NCBI GenBank assembly: GCA_003342895.1
Contig: PTFA01000197.1
Location: 1,562,286 to 1,626,285, forward strand
Direction: 5' to 3'
Length of the DNA stretch: 64,000 nt
Source: Casuarius casuarius
Taxonomy: Eukaryota; Chordata; Aves; Casuariiformes; Casuariidae
The position numbers and the translations under genes are program-made. The notes beneath the pieces are model-generated. The model did no database searches. It had not been told where the DNA came from and saw nothing but the letters and a program-made list of their open reading frames with translations. Positions 13,101-28,100 of the stretch are shown here, piece by piece; the first letter of the stretch is position 1, and each line of letters opens with the position of its first letter.

Positions 13101-16100
13101 CAACCTGCCTCCCCGAGTCCCTGGCATCCCTAGATTAGTGACAGAGGGATGCCACGACTCTAAATGTGCGCAATACCAAACAAGATCAGATCTAGCAGAT
13201 GCCAACATTGCCCACTTTATTCATAATCTTGTAGCCTCACGCTCTGCCAGGCTCCTGTTTTGAACTCCCCTCTTCTCCAGCCTATCAGACCTTGCTGGAG
13301 ATAAGGCAAAAACCACTGTCCCTCCCCCTCTAATGAGGACACCAAGGGGCTGGCAAAGAGGTTGTGCTCCCATCACTACTGCTGCCCAGCAAAGACCTCC
13401 AAGCAGAGCAGGGCTGTAGTAAGTGTCAGTGCCCCCCTGAGGAAAAAGCAAAGGCTGTGCTGGGTCCCATATCCTCGGGAAGCCAAACAGATCCCAATAT
13501 TGCTTCCTCCTTCAATTCAGGCTTACGTGCTGCTTTGCACAGGGCTTTTCACAATGGGACAACAGTCCCAGCTCCAAAATCAGGGCCAGCAAGGAAAACA
13601 GAGAGATTTCCCCCAGTCAAAACCCAGCCAAATCTTTCAAAGATTTAATCAATTTATGAAAGATGGTAATATCACAATTCCTTTTGGGGGATCAATATCA
13701 TGCATGATTCAGATAATCTCTCCTCCTAGCCCCTGTGCCCTGGGAACTGTACTCAGGCATGCCAATTTGTTTTACACAGAGAAGGGGCAAAAAGGAGAAT
13801 GCTTTTCCATCACCAGCTGACCACTTGTTTAAGCAGGGAGATTTACCCACACAGCTCTCCAAGTGAACATTTATGGCAGCATAAGAGCACCCTGCCTTGG
13901 CTTAACACTCACACTTTGAAAACACAACAACCTAAACCAGAAAAAGACTCCCCCACTTCAGAACAGGAGCCTCTAGAAAAGGAAAATAAATCAGTACAGT
14001 TCTGCCAGTAAATTTCCTCATGCAGATAAGTACTGAAGCTACATCAACAGTTCAGAAACACTTTATCCCAGACTGAATCCCTTCAGCCACCAACCCCTGT
14101 TAGTTGATCCCACAGCAAGACTCAAGACATAGAGGGAAGTCACCTTGTAAGGAGGCAGAGCTACTCTCTACCAGCAGCTGCTGCAGAATCTGTAGGAACT
14201 GACTCCGGAGGAGGTCACAGACAAGGACATCCTCGTTTCTTTCCAAGAAGGATCTTAGAGTAACCAACACCTTCTGAGCCACATCCACAGAACTTGAGCA
14301 GACCAAGTCCTGGGATGGAAAAAGCACACATTACCTTTCTGTCCTGAGCAGGCAGAAGTCACTGCTATTTAATACCATTATGCTAATCTGGTGCCTTGGG
14401 AAACATCCTAATAAAGCACTGTTCAGATTAAGTATGTCCTGATTAAATGGAATATTGCATAAGGCAGGCAGGCTGTCTTCTGATAGGCACCTCTGGGTAA
14501 TATCCGATTTAAAGCATGCATTTGGCCCTTTACCTCCCATCCAGCATACAAAGCTGGGGGCAACATAAATTTAAGGTCAATGTTTTAGAAAACAAGTTCC
14601 TAAAGTCAGGGCCTGGTTTGCAAGAATGCAGATCCTCTGGCACTTCTGCTCTCCCTATTGTTTTTAAAAAATCAGGCCACATATTAAGGTGCTTACTTAA
14701 AATCAAGCTTGTGAGTCAATCCATAGTTACTCATTTTGAGAAGTCTTGGGCTGGCAGCCTCATATCTGCAGTAGCAACGTAACAGCTAAACCGCATGAAA
14801 CGTAAACCAGACAAGCAAGCAATCAGTCACTGAAAATGGAAGAGTTGTGTACACAGCATTCAGCCTACAAGCCTGCTTCATCACTGTATGGAGTCTGTGA
14901 GCTAAATCCCACAGCCAGTAGCATTAATTCAGGCACACTTTTGATGTTAAGGTGTTTAACATTAAATTCACCATGTATAAGTGTAAAAGCATAAGTACAG
15001 TTCCATAAGGATCAGGTAGAAAATGTTGACACTATCATATTACATAAGTCGGCACCACCATCCTTCCCTCCCCCAGTACTCCTGACTACTGCATCGCAAA
15101 TGGTACAGCAGAAAGAGGGAAACAGTAAAGAAAACTGCTATGAGCAATGCTGCCAAGCCCATAGCCTGCCAGGACAGCCCACCCAGCCTAGAGCCTTTTT
15201 TGGCTACGTTCCCTTATCGCATGATAGTCATGCATCCAGACTGGAGGGGGAGAGGAAAGGGCTGTGGGACCTCACACCCAGGGAAAACGGTTAAGGTAAA
15301 AAAGGCTGCCAGTGCTATAAAAATTCCTCCAGCTCTGAGGGCTAATTCCCGCTGACAGCTGAGACCTTCAGGAATAAGTGGCAGGGAGCTGGCTGCACAG
15401 TCAGCTCCAGTGGCAGTGGACTGCTCTCTGGCACCTTCTTTGCCAAATCCAGCACTCCAGAACATGTCAGACATACTGCATATATAAGGACCAACTGCAA
15501 GGCACTGAGACTGTGGGCCTAACCCAGCCCAGGTGAAAAAGATGGGTGTTCCTCCTCTGCAGAATGCAGAGACCTCCATATGAAGAGAGGCTAAAAATAC
15601 TGGGAGCATTCAGGATGGGAAGAAGAGACACCATATGGTACAGAATAAGGAATGACCCAGTGAAGGTAACCCAAGTACTCCTGTTTACCTTCCCTCACAG
15701 CACAAGGGCCAGGGGACATTCAGAGAAACAAAAGAGATGCATTTAGTACTGATCAGCTAAGTCCTCCTTTGCATCCTGCATGACTTTCTGTCACAACTTA
15801 CACCAGACTGTAGCTGAACTCAGCACACAGGACGAGCTAGCCCTTTGAATGAGAACATCCCGTTAAGCTAGGGAGGATAAAATAGGTATGAGGAGCATTA
15901 ATCTTATACATCACAACAGAAAACACCTGTAGCTTCCTGGGGTTAAGACAACAACTTCTGCAGGGGAAGGTTTTTTCCATAATTGCTTGCTATGGAAAAC
16001 TGTGATCTCAGTTCTCCCTTTGAAAGAAAAGGACACAATCTACTCTGAAAGCCAAGTTTTATGGACCCAACACAGCATCAAGTACCTGTCTTTATTCTCA

Positions 16101-19100
16101 ATTTCACTCCTCAGCTTCTCTCTTTTAGTGACATTCAGGAATTTAATCTAACATGAGTCAACCCATCTCTATTCCCTAGGAGGGCAGCACAGATCTGGAC
16201 CATGGAGGAGACAGGTGGGCCAGTGTGTGACTGCTACCACATTTATCACCAGATGAACACACACGGCATAGGATGGTGCTAACCAAGGGTCAAAGCCCTC
16301 CTGGTTCTGGTGAATGCATCCCTGTATTAACATTTTCCTTCTTGCTCAGGAGCTCAAGGTCTCAAATGAAGCCACTAACCATCTGCTCTATCTAATCCAG
16401 ACATTTATTAAAAGCAGATAAGCAAATAAATCATCCTTGGAAGGATATTCATTTTTCTTTCACTGTACCATGCAGAGACCTTTCATTTTACTATTGCTTT
16501 TTCAGGCTGGGATTATTCACCTCATAAGTTTTGTTTATATCTGACAGTATATTTATTCTAGGATATTGCACTGTTTTATTAGCCCATCTAAATTCAGATT
16601 GATTATGCTCTTCCCCAGCTGAGAGGTGAATTGTCAAAGCCTGTGATTTATTACAGTTCACTTTAAAGACTGGGACAGAGATAAATTAATTTATTTCTGC
16701 AAGAGCACATGGCAAGACAGAAAAGGGGAAAGCAGGAATGCTGTACCATTCAGAGAGGGAGCCATCATTTCTCTTTCGCCAGTTTATAGACCTGTGATAT
16801 ATATGTCGACTTTAGCTTGTGGAGTGATAGGTTCCAAAACTATTGCCAAAGGTAACAGGGTACACAAGTCTCATGGGACACTTCTTCTAATCTGCACTGA
16901 TTTGTCTATGTATTGATTGCTTTTACTAATAGTCAGGAAGCAGTATCAAATGCCTGAATGTTGTTACCTATTCTGCAATAGCACCCAAACCTATGAAAGA
17001 AGTGTCCTAAGAACATTTCATCCTGTCAGTCATTGCAGTATCCTGGGATATGTAAAATTATTTCACGGCCTCTTAGATCAGAACAAATATATGCCAGTCT
17101 GTAATGCCTCATGGGTGCTCACTGAGAACCAAACCCTGCTTCTTCTCTGTTTACTGGCATGGGTTTTTATTCTCAATGATACGTATCTTTAGTTTCAATA
17201 ACAGGCTGGAAAAGAAACATCACAGCTCTTAACTTTTGCCCTTACCGGCAAATCTCATGTTTTTGTGTGGAAATGTTAACAAGTATTTGCTATGACTGGC
17301 TAAACGGTCATGGGACAAGCAGCCATTGATGAGGAGGGGTGACAGATTAGGTGGGAGAGGTGGAAGTGAGAGAAGCCCTCTGAGCAGCCATCAGGACCTG
17401 AAGTCTGTTATGATTACATAGGTAAACAGAGTTCATTTCACCAGCTAGTGGCAAAAACACAACTCCAGCTCCTGCAAGGCCCCTTTCTCCCCTGCACTGA
17501 TTAGTTGTCTCAACTTTTCTTTTTTTTTTTTTAATCTTTTAAGAGCAGTACAACATGCTATTTGCAATCCTGAAAATTCAGAGTACTGCAAAAATCTCAG
17601 ACAAGACTCTCCAGTTCAACACAAACAAAGTAAAAACCCCAAGCAAACAGAAAGCTGTACCCTCAGGTCCTGCTCTCTGCATGCTGCTTTTTGAAAGTTC
17701 TTTGTTTCTTGTATCCTTCTCATCTATTGATAGTACACCACTGCTCCCAAAATAGCAAAACAGTTTCTTGAAAGACTGCCACAGAAGGATCTAGAGTACC
17801 CAGCTGTATATCTGGATAGCGAAAGGATAGAGCCCATGAATTTTTTTCATGGAATATATCACAGCACTCTTCAGATCCCTTCCTAGCCAGCTTTCCAAAG
17901 ACCCCATTCTATCACAGTGAATGGATGGCAGCAGAAGAGCTAACACACAAGCGCGCACACACACACACACACACAAAATCCCATTTTCCGTATCAAGCTT
18001 GCCTGGGAGGTGGAAGTCTGTGTATACATACAATTCCTTGAACTCAGAAAAGCACTAAGTGCTTTAAGAACCAAAAAGCCCTAAGTGCTCCCCTAAATCA
18101 GGGCCAGAAATAACAGACTGTCCTTGTGAGAGTCACATACCAGTAAAATAAGTAAAATGCTTGAATTGCTCTTCAGAATGGGAAGTAAAGGGTTGGCACT
18201 CTTCAGTTGATCAGACATGCCAAAACCAGCTTCTTCAGTCTCAGTTTGATTGCAGTCTTCCCAGGAAAACCAGAGTTGGAGGACCTGGTGTCCAAATCTG
18301 CCCATAAGTTCTGGGTAGCGCAGGAAAAAATTCAGCAGAAGAGGACAGTGAACGTAGACCAAGCCCAGATCTGGGAGATTATCCAGGATCCTCTTTATGG
18401 CACACAGTGACCTCTGATAAGTATGTGGGAAGGAAAGGGAGAGAAAGAACAAAATAACAACTAGATAGTGAATATCCAAAAGCTGAAGTGATTAGAGTCT
18501 ACCGTGAGAAAAAGTCCCACTGCCTTCTGAGTAGACAATCAAATGGATCAGTTAAACATCATTTTGTGAGGCCCATTTGCATCACAAAGGCTAAGAAACT
18601 TGTAAGCTTTATACAGTGCTCAAAGCTGTGGAGCAGCAAAAAGCCATATGGGAACACTAGAAAGCAGGCTGCAGAGGCTGGGGATGTGTTCAGGAGACTG
18701 AAGCTAAGAAATTTATAATATTCTGTATGTGAATTCACAGCCTATCCAATGCATTTACACTTCCCACACATACTCAAGTTTATTCAGTCAAATCTATATC
18801 CCCTAGTGGCTCTTCACAGTTAACTTTCCAGGGCGTAGATGCACTGCACACTTTCCACTCATTCATCACTCATCATATACATCAAAATACGTTCTGCAAG
18901 AGGGTTGATGGGGGTGGGGAGGAACCTTAGTTAAACTCCACAGAAAAGGTCCAAGCTGTAGCAATGAAATCTTTTACCAAGTCCAGGTCTTTGCCTTTGT
19001 CCTGACAGACAGCAAGGAGGTAAAACACAGCTCTGAGTATGTATGGAGGGGGACAGTCTCCACGGTCCTGTGCCGCTAGGAGGAAATTTTTTACGGCTAA

Positions 19101-22100
19101 AAATAATTCTGCCTCTGGGACAAACCTGCAGGCAAGGAGATTGGAGAAGAAACAGGAAAATGGGACAAGCCTCATCCACTGAAAATTGGTTCATGATGGC
19201 CAAAATAACCCATAACCACTTGCCTTGTATATTCTTGGCTCACCTGTCCCCAAGGGTGTAGGCAAAGTATAAGAGCAGTATGAAGCAGTGCTGGTGGCTG
19301 CAAAGAGACTGATCCAAAGGGAAAGGTTCAGGATTTTCNGTCAGGAGGAGAAGGCTTTCAGGAACTGTGTAGTTTAATTGAGGCAGGCCCTTCTGCAGGA
19401 GCTCAGACATCTCTTGCTCTGGAAATGCAACCAGTGTGAGCAGGACAGGTAGGGATGAGGAATGTCTGTGCTAAGGTGGAGAGGTATGGGGGGAACTGCC
19501 TGCCCTAAACTCAAGCATATTAAATTAGGGAAGCTCCTGATTTGAGAAATATCAAAGCCCACTGACTGCCCCCACAGTCTGCACACAGGACATGAAATAA
19601 CAAGTGCACCTCTATGATCTGGCACAAATAGAGGCCTGAGACCTGATCTAACAGAGCTGACCATGAGGATGAAAAGAGACTTTTGCTTTGAGGTCCCCAG
19701 CTCTCTGCTGATGCTGCCAGTATGGCATCCGACCAGTGCCAGGGGGAATGGTGGCTTTTATGATGTGGAAACTTTCATCTCATTTATTTGGACTTACCTA
19801 CAATGGAAAGTTACAGTATAGACAGGAAAGCTTTATAAAGTAAACCTTAATTCCCAGATAAGGGTGACTCCTTGGCAAGTAATATTGTTTTAATTAAACC
19901 ATGCATGGTTGTGCTAATGAATGGCACTGGGTAAGCAAGCCTGCAGATAAATGAACCACATTCATTCAGTTAGGGTTTCATACTCTTCAAGAGGCATTCT
20001 CTGAGTGTCATCTCCTCAGCAGACCAGTCTAAGAAAAAGCTGAAAAAAATCTCAAAATAGAGATTATGTATGTCTCCCCCTTCCCTCCTCCTCTTCTTTT
20101 TTTTCCCCCCTACTGCCTAAATAGAGGCTGGCAGGACATCAACCTAAATGAAGCAAGTTGTCTCCTTCCCCAGACTTGCCCTCTTGAGAAGAATTTCTCT
20201 CCTTCTCCACAGCGGAGTAGAGGCTTAGGCACAAGTTGTAGAGGAAGCTGGAACATGCTTGATTCAAGACAGGATTACTGTGGAGAACACCAGAAACATA
20301 CAAGGGAGAAGGCTAGAAACCTCTTCACACTTCTAATATCACACAGCATCTATCAAACTTCAGTTTACTGAATGATCACGTACAAATACCTGCTCTGTCA
20401 CAACAAGACAGATGTGGCAGACACAGTAGCAGTGATGACAGTGAACATGCATGGATACCTTGGGACAATGCCAATACAGCGGGATACTCTCACAGTCATC
20501 ACACCCTGTATTCACAGTAAGTCCTGCAAGGGCAGGACCCCTAACATCACAGAAGAAGAGAGGTGTAGGAGGGGGGGTTCGCAATACCTCATACCATTGA
20601 CAAACTCCAGTAAGGATATTTTGGGGCAGTGGTGTTTCCAGGGATGAACAATTAGCAATGACAAAAAATTACCTAAAAGCTATGAGAACAACTGTATTTG
20701 CAGGCATTTCTCTCACTCTAATGATTTCCTTGTGGAATAGGACATAACCAAACATCTTTGTACTGTAACGTAACATCCTTAGCACCACGTGCTACTGTAT
20801 TCACAGGCCTAGATCACTCCACACACACCATTCACAGGCACAAACATCCCCACTCTAGCTCCCACAATGGTGACTTGGGCTAGGGGTGCTGTATTTTTTG
20901 TCTACTCTTTTAATGAGTTGCAGTCACAGGGAAGAGGATGTAAAACATCTCTGCAGACCCACAGAGTCTCCCCAAGTGCTCTTCAACCGAGAAATCATAA
21001 CCTCTGCTACAGATGGTCATTTGCAATATATCCTGTTAAAGTCTTCCTTATCCCTCCTATTTATTATACATTATCACACCAAGGGGAACATAAGTAGTGG
21101 TAACACATGCCTAGGAAGTCAGAGCTCAAATGGAACTGATGCTACTGTAATTCTTTCCAAAGCACCCACTGATTTCACTACTCCAAAGTCAGGCTGCTGC
21201 ATCCATATCTGCATGGCTTACAATGGCGCACAGAATTCTCACGAAGCTGCATACATCCACCCTCCCCCTACCTAACTGCTTTTGCCCTTTCTCACAGCTT
21301 CCCCATTGTCAGTTACTGTTTACTTTTGCAATAAGATATGACTCTTGAGTCTTTTAGGCTCCACTCTTGCCTAATTCAGGTGCATGAGATAGGTGTGATC
21401 TGCTTTCCCATCTGGAAATTTCTGACTCACTTTCAATATACACATCACAATACCTTTGCATAGAGCAAAATCTGGCCTTCAGCTCCAACGTCAGTCGTAT
21501 GAAGGAGGAGGATGCTGGAGAGAAAGCAAGACAGAAATGTCTAAAGAGCACCAAGTGTGTCTGATGAGGGAGAAGAGTATGCAGGTCCCATAATCATCCC
21601 CACACATCTGCAAACAAAACCGTTGAACATGGCAGGCCTTCCCAGTAAGGATGCACTTGTCAGGCTTGCTCTCCCTGACATTCCCAAGGCAAACTACTCT
21701 GATCTTGATTTGGAGGACAGTATCTGAGATTCATTTGCCTTCTGAGGAGGAAAAGGAAAGATTTGCCAGCTCTACATATTTAGAAAAGAGGAATTCTACA
21801 CATCAGCCTCTGATCTGAAAAGAGTAAGGAAGACAAAAAGTCAAAAGATTTCTATATAATAAAAGCCAACTGGTAATTCCAGTATAATCCCTGTCTACAG
21901 AAACAGGAAGGGGTAAAGCTGACACAATTTACTTATCTAAAATAAAACTGTCCTAGCACCATTCCTAGACCCAATAACTTTTCATCCTACTGAACATGAC
22001 TGCACACTCTGTTCTTACCCACATAAACACGTAATGTAATCCTCCACTGAAAGTCTCGTTAAGCTCACTGCTTCAAAATATGCAGTAGCAGCAAGTTCTA

Positions 22101-25100
22101 TCTGTTAAGCAAAGCAGCACAGAGCACATGATCCTATACCCCCATACCCAGCTTTTTGGAGAACTTATCCCTCATGTTCGGCATCACTGTAAACAAGGTA
22201 TTAAGGGTTGATATGAAAACCTCCATCACTGACGGGCTGACAGCCCTTTCCAGGTAGCTCTGTGGAAAGAATGAAGAAAAGATCAGATGGGGGATATGCA
22301 ACACATACAGAAAACAGCAGCTTTCTTCCTGCTTCCCGCTATCCCAGAATATTAGATTTTCAAATCCAGAAAAACGGCACTAACAGCCCTTCTATCAAAA
22401 TGCCTTGCAGCAAGTACACAGGCTTACAGAGCATTTTGAAAGCAACTAATGCTCCCCCACCCAACATTTATGAGTGATGCTGCTAACTCTGCAAGACATT
22501 ACACCAAACAAGAAACTCCTTCCTGATTCCAGCGGGCGACCAGTTACACCCTGACATAAGAACTGACATTACTGTCCACATTACCCTAGACATAACTACT
22601 ATTACAGGTCAAATGGCTAATTCTACAGCAAGGCATACAACATAGGACATATGCTTAAGTACAGCTGACTTCAATACCACTTAACACCTGTGCTTCAGCA
22701 TTTTGCTGAGTAGCAGCAAATACAGGCATTTAAGTTCTCTGCACGGCCTAGCCCTAAATGGTTTAGAACAGAACAACTCAACTCACTCTTACAGAAGGCC
22801 ACAGGGAAATTTTACCACAGTCCGTAATTTTTACCTAAGTCCAACGAGCAAGAAGCAGCACACTGACTGCACCTTTGCCAAACTGGACATGCACTGCACT
22901 CTGCTTTCAAGGCTGAGAACAGCATGCCAGTACAGGTGCCTACCAAGAGAGTGCAACAGAATATCTCCAAGCCCCCAGCAACTGCAAGAATTCATATATC
23001 TGAAACTGTGGGAAAAAAAGGAAAACAAGGAAAATTTACTCAACATATGGGACTGCATCAGAGTCCAACCATTTGGATAATCCTGCTCTAAGCATCTTCA
23101 TGACAGGTTGGCATGGAACAATAAAGGACAAGTGACTCTCCACTACTGCTTTTTAAACTGTATGGCCTTACTGAGCCACGTGGCCTAGTTTTGTCCTTGC
23201 TGTGTAGGCTGGACAGGCTCACCAATACCTTCTGAAAACAACAATTCCTGCATTCTTAATTTTCTGCAACAGCCAGAGCTGCCATGGATTAGGTAACATG
23301 TCAGGTATGCTGTGGGGATTGCGCAGTCTGAAGAAAGACATTGCAATTTATATGGAAGCTTTATGAATTTCTCCACCCTCAGACACTATACACTCCCATT
23401 TTGCATGAACACTATAATGCTACACTTGTCTCTGGAGAGGTGGCAAATGCCACAGCTGTATTTGGTTTATCCTACGTACTCTCTTCCCAAAATGACTTTT
23501 CCCACCATCTCTCCATGCTCGATAGCATCTATCCAGGTACCCAAGGAATAGACCAGGTTCGAAAGAAACCCTACCATGACCATGGGGATGCAGAGATTGT
23601 CACAAATCCTCAACAGGAACTCAGAGAAGTTGCTTAGAGTGTCCCTGCTCTCGGAGCTGGGGGCAGTGAAAGCGTTCTCCTGGGCCATCGGGTCGCTCTG
23701 GAACTCCACTGCTAACCTACAAACATACAGAAGACACCAGAGGAGAGAGGAACTCTGCCCACTCTGTAAAGGAAGCTGGGAGATACTACATTTCCTTCAC
23801 AACTTTCACCATTAGGGACCCCAGGAACACAAAATGGGTTGGAAACTCATCTGGCAGTAACACAGTTACTTCCTGAGTGAAGCTATTAAAAGTTAGCAAT
23901 GTTGTACAACTGTACCACAAGCTGGGAAAGGAAAACTTAGCTTCTCTGAAGGAAATATCTTCAGTGGGAGGCCTCAGTGTGGCAAGACTGAATGTACTCA
24001 GCCAGGCCAGAGTGGCTAGAGCACAATACAGCAAACCTCATAAAAACCAGCCTGCACACCATTCAGCTAAACCAGCCAGCGAACCATTCTAGAAACCATG
24101 ACAGAAGCCCAGTGCCCCCTAACACCATGCCAAGACACTGGGTCAGTGCAAACACGGATACTGGCTTCTGGCTGTATTATCCCAGCCAAGTCAAATGCAA
24201 GTGATGCAAGGCAAAATAACTAAGCTGGACAAACTTCCCTAGCGGCAGATCTGGTTTCATATGCAAACCTATCTTCCATCTTCTCCTGGCCACCTGAGGG
24301 ATGATTCCCATCCAGCAAAACAGGAAAAGCTGGTGCCTATAAACCCACATGCAGTAACAGGACACATATAAGCAAATACAAGGCCAGCAGCTGGACCAGA
24401 TACATATTTTTTAAATGGTTAATCCTCTCCAGCAGTGAGACTGCATAGCCCAGGGCACAGAAAATGGAATATGGCTTCACATATACCCTCCATCAGTTCT
24501 TACATCATTACCGGATTTCAATAATGATACCCTCCAGTTTCTTTTTAATCTTATTTTCAAGCAGTTCTTCAAAGGCCAGAGAGATGAAATAAACCGATAG
24601 GTCTCAGTCAAGTTTCTTGGGAGGCACCTGCAGGTACCACAAAGTTTTCACTACCATCAGTGTTTCACATGTCTCACTCTGGAGCTTCACTGACAAGTGC
24701 CACACACTGAACTCACCTTTGATATTTCAGTGGTGGGAGTGGGTAGAGAAACTCAGTCATGATTAGTCAGGACTCACAACCACAAACACACACACACACA
24801 CCCCTCTGCTAGTCCTCACCTACAAGCATTTCTGAAACTTTCCAGGGTGTTGAGCAAGAACTGTCCCTGTCTCTGAGGAATTCTGCTAAGATTTCTGTTT
24901 CCTGGGTGACTCTGAGACACAGAGAATAGGAGGTCACCCTGTTAAAGGAGAGAAGTCTTCAAGATCTTGTGTTCATTGTGAAACAAAATAGCTTTCTTCT
25001 CCAATACCAGCAGCAGGAAGAAAAACACTTTTCACTTCATTCACTTCCTTCACATAGATGTCTCTTTGCTATTGTGCTTTCCTAGGGAGGGCAGAGCTAG

Positions 25101-28100
25101 AGAGCTACTAGTTCTGCATTGCCCTGTCCCTTGAATAGTACAGTCTCTATTGCCATGTTTTTGTCTAGTCTGACTTTTAAACAGTTCAGCTAATGAGGCT
25201 TCAAACCTTTCAGGGAAAACATAGTATTTTTTAAAATCCATTTTCCTCCAATTACTCTTTGGACAAGGCTGAACCATTACTCTTCCTGCTCAGCACTTAA
25301 ATCTTGGAAGTTTCCCACCTGCCTCCTTAGGCTTACATCTGTAAGCTACCATCCATGTGCCAGCTGTTGTTCCCACGCAGCATCCCACCAAGTTTGGCCA
25401 GAAGGCACAGCAATCTAGTTACATCAAGCCAATTGCATGGCTGGCAGTTCAAAAATCCTGTGTCCCGAGACACATTATCAGAGATGCGATCATTTCTCCT
25501 TTCCTCCCATTACAGACTGCCTGGCTGTCCTTACCCTTTGCCTATTTTCCTTCCTATAAGGCCCCTTATTCTGAATAGGACACCAAGCTCTGTGTGTGCA
25601 AACAGACTGGCAAATGTCTACCCATTGAGCAGAAAGCAACTCCATTATCTCCAGGCAGAGAAGACAGAAATCAGGTGTCACACAACTTGGGTCGCAGATC
25701 TGAAGACAGCGCAGCAGGCATTTGGGTCTCTTGTACTCCAGCAAGATGTTCTTGCCACTACATATATATTTGTGATTTAAACCCACATGCTTCTAAGCCC
25801 ACAGCAATGGGGCCCAGCCCTTGTCTTTTCATTCAGCCATCTGAAATGGGGGCTCTTCTCAGGGGTGCACAGCTCCCAGCAGCATGTCACACTAACTGCA
25901 TGTTCCAGGGACAGGAAAGGATTTGCAGTTCAAATAGTGACTAATAATTCCCTTGCAGAGGCATCTCAGTGCATGCAAGTTGACCCTCTTGATCTGAAGG
26001 TACAGCAAGGCATGGTTTGTGCAAAAAAAAAAAAAAAAGGAATAAGACAACCTACAAGGTGGGGCCCTGGAGAAGGGGAGGTTCAAATGACTTTGGAGTA
26101 CGGGACACCTAAAGGGAGCAGTGCACTCAAGTGGTGTCCCAGGTATCTTCACTGATGGAGAAAGAGCATTCACCAGCATCCATCCTCAGCTACCTCAGAG
26201 ACAAAGGTTGCTGCCATCTCAAGGCATGAGGATCAAAAAGAAACACCAGAGACCCCAACAGTCACAGGTGAAAGGTATGAAATGTATACACAACAGCCAC
26301 ATGCTGTTGCTAAGAGAGTCATTCCTGCCCTACCGAGGGGCAAAAATCACTCCTGACTTACTGCATGTCTCTTGTTACTCTGTGGCGGGGAAAGGTCGGC
26401 ACATCGCTTCAGCACTGCCTCCAGCAGCTTCTGCAGCTCTTCATATGGGACTGGAGGGGAGCTCAGATGGTCCTTCCTGCACAGATGGAGAGAAAGAGAG
26501 CATGCACAGTCCCTGCTAGGGGCAGTCCATGCAGTAAGGCAAGACCAGCAGGAATAACTGCTCTTTCAACAGCAATATGCCATTGCCACCTCTCTCCAAC
26601 ACAGCATACTAAGGCCATGCTCTCCAAACAGTGCCTTCATACAGATGTGAGCCCAAGTACACCCTCACCGTATTCAATGTCTGCCTCACTGCAATCAGGA
26701 GCTTTGTCACTGTACACAGTCTCATGCTTGTCACTATCTATCCAGATAGGGCACAGAGCGACAAAGCCACAGTGAGCTATGTACTACAAGCCTGCCTGGG
26801 ACCCTAGGTCCTTGCTGAAGCCGCTTGCTGCCTACCACAGCTACACTGCCAAGGCAGCCCTCTTAGGTGGGTAGCTCTGTTATACCTACACCTGTCTCAG
26901 CCAGAATTCCCGCTGCAGAGCACACTCACCCACACAGCCACAGAGGAGTCACAGAGATCAACATGGTATCAACAGACCTTTCTGAAAAAAAGCCTGTGAA
27001 CACCTTCCTGCCTACCTCAGAAAGGCTGCCACAGCTTTCACAGCCTCCACTGCCACTTCTAGCACTGGGCAGTTGACTGTCTCCATCAGAACATCAATGG
27101 CTTCTTTACATACACCTCTGTTTGTGAATAATTTGATTTCCACTGGTTGCCTGAAAAGAGGAAACAGCAAACAGAATATTGTCAGAATAAAGTAACTGTA
27201 GCACCCTCTCCTTATTTCACCAAATGGAAAGCTGAGCCATGCGGTTCCATGCTTTTCAGTATTTGGAGCCAGCTTCTCTCAAGGAATGCAGTCTAAAACC
27301 TGAGCATGTCTGGAGCCCTTTTGTGGTGAAAAAACCCCACAGCTTGGATAACTGTGTGACTGTGCCAGCAAATACTGATATGCAAAGCACATGAAAAACA
27401 GGCTCTGCAAAACATAGTGATCTCTCTGCCTAGGACTTTATGCTGAGCCCATCTGCTCTAGCATTTGAGGATTCATCTGGAAATTCACATTTCTCAGTAA
27501 ACATGTAAACACCGCCATCCTAGAACAAGGACAAGGCCATGAGAATAGCTTCTCTCACAGTCCTGTGGCATTTCTAATGCCAGATGTTGCCAGGACAGGG
27601 ACTTTCATGAACTTGAAAAGTAATCAGGAAAATAAACATAACCCAACTGTTTTGACCTTTTTTTGTTGATAGTGAGCACTTTCGTTGTCTAATCACCTTA
27701 TGGCACGACACCTTTGAGCTTTCCACATCAGAGCACCAGGGGATGAGGAGTCATTAAATCTGTTATTGGGTAGAGCTGCATAAATGGCAGACAGGGGTCA
27801 GATGGCTCCTGGCAAGTCAGGTACATTTGGGAAGGAGGAGGGAAACAGGCAGCTGCATGTGGGAAAGGAGCACTAACAGCTTGCCAGAGGGCCTCACCAA
27901 AGAGACTGACAAGTGAAACCAGAGAAGGAGAAGCGCAGCGTGACAGAAGCCAGACTTGTAGCCAAAAGCATTCCCTGTTATTCAGGTTTCACAGACATGC
28001 CTGACGAGTGAGCTGGAAACATACGCTCCCATGCACAATTGAGAGAGAAAAGTGAACTTTAGCAGAAATTAAATTAGTAGCCCAGCTGCAGGGTAAAAAG

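Larger units (their letters stand above)
14310..18140 (-). other. MEI1: MEI1 intron 20 (3.8 kb), no gene seen
   Basis: The longest MEI1 intron. It contains a CR1-like fragment near 15.55 kb and a CA microsatellite at ~17.95 kb. The rest is AT-leaning sequence with no recognised exon, RNA gene or repeat on either strand. Confidence 0.7.

Noticed and set aside
20405..20535. Candidate for the missing MEI1 exon (minus strand, [15 protein letters not shown] with a GTATTT donor)
   Set aside because: Superficially similar to a Cys/Leu-rich human segment, but it ends in phase 0 instead of 1, and no acceptor gives phase 2 without an in-frame stop.
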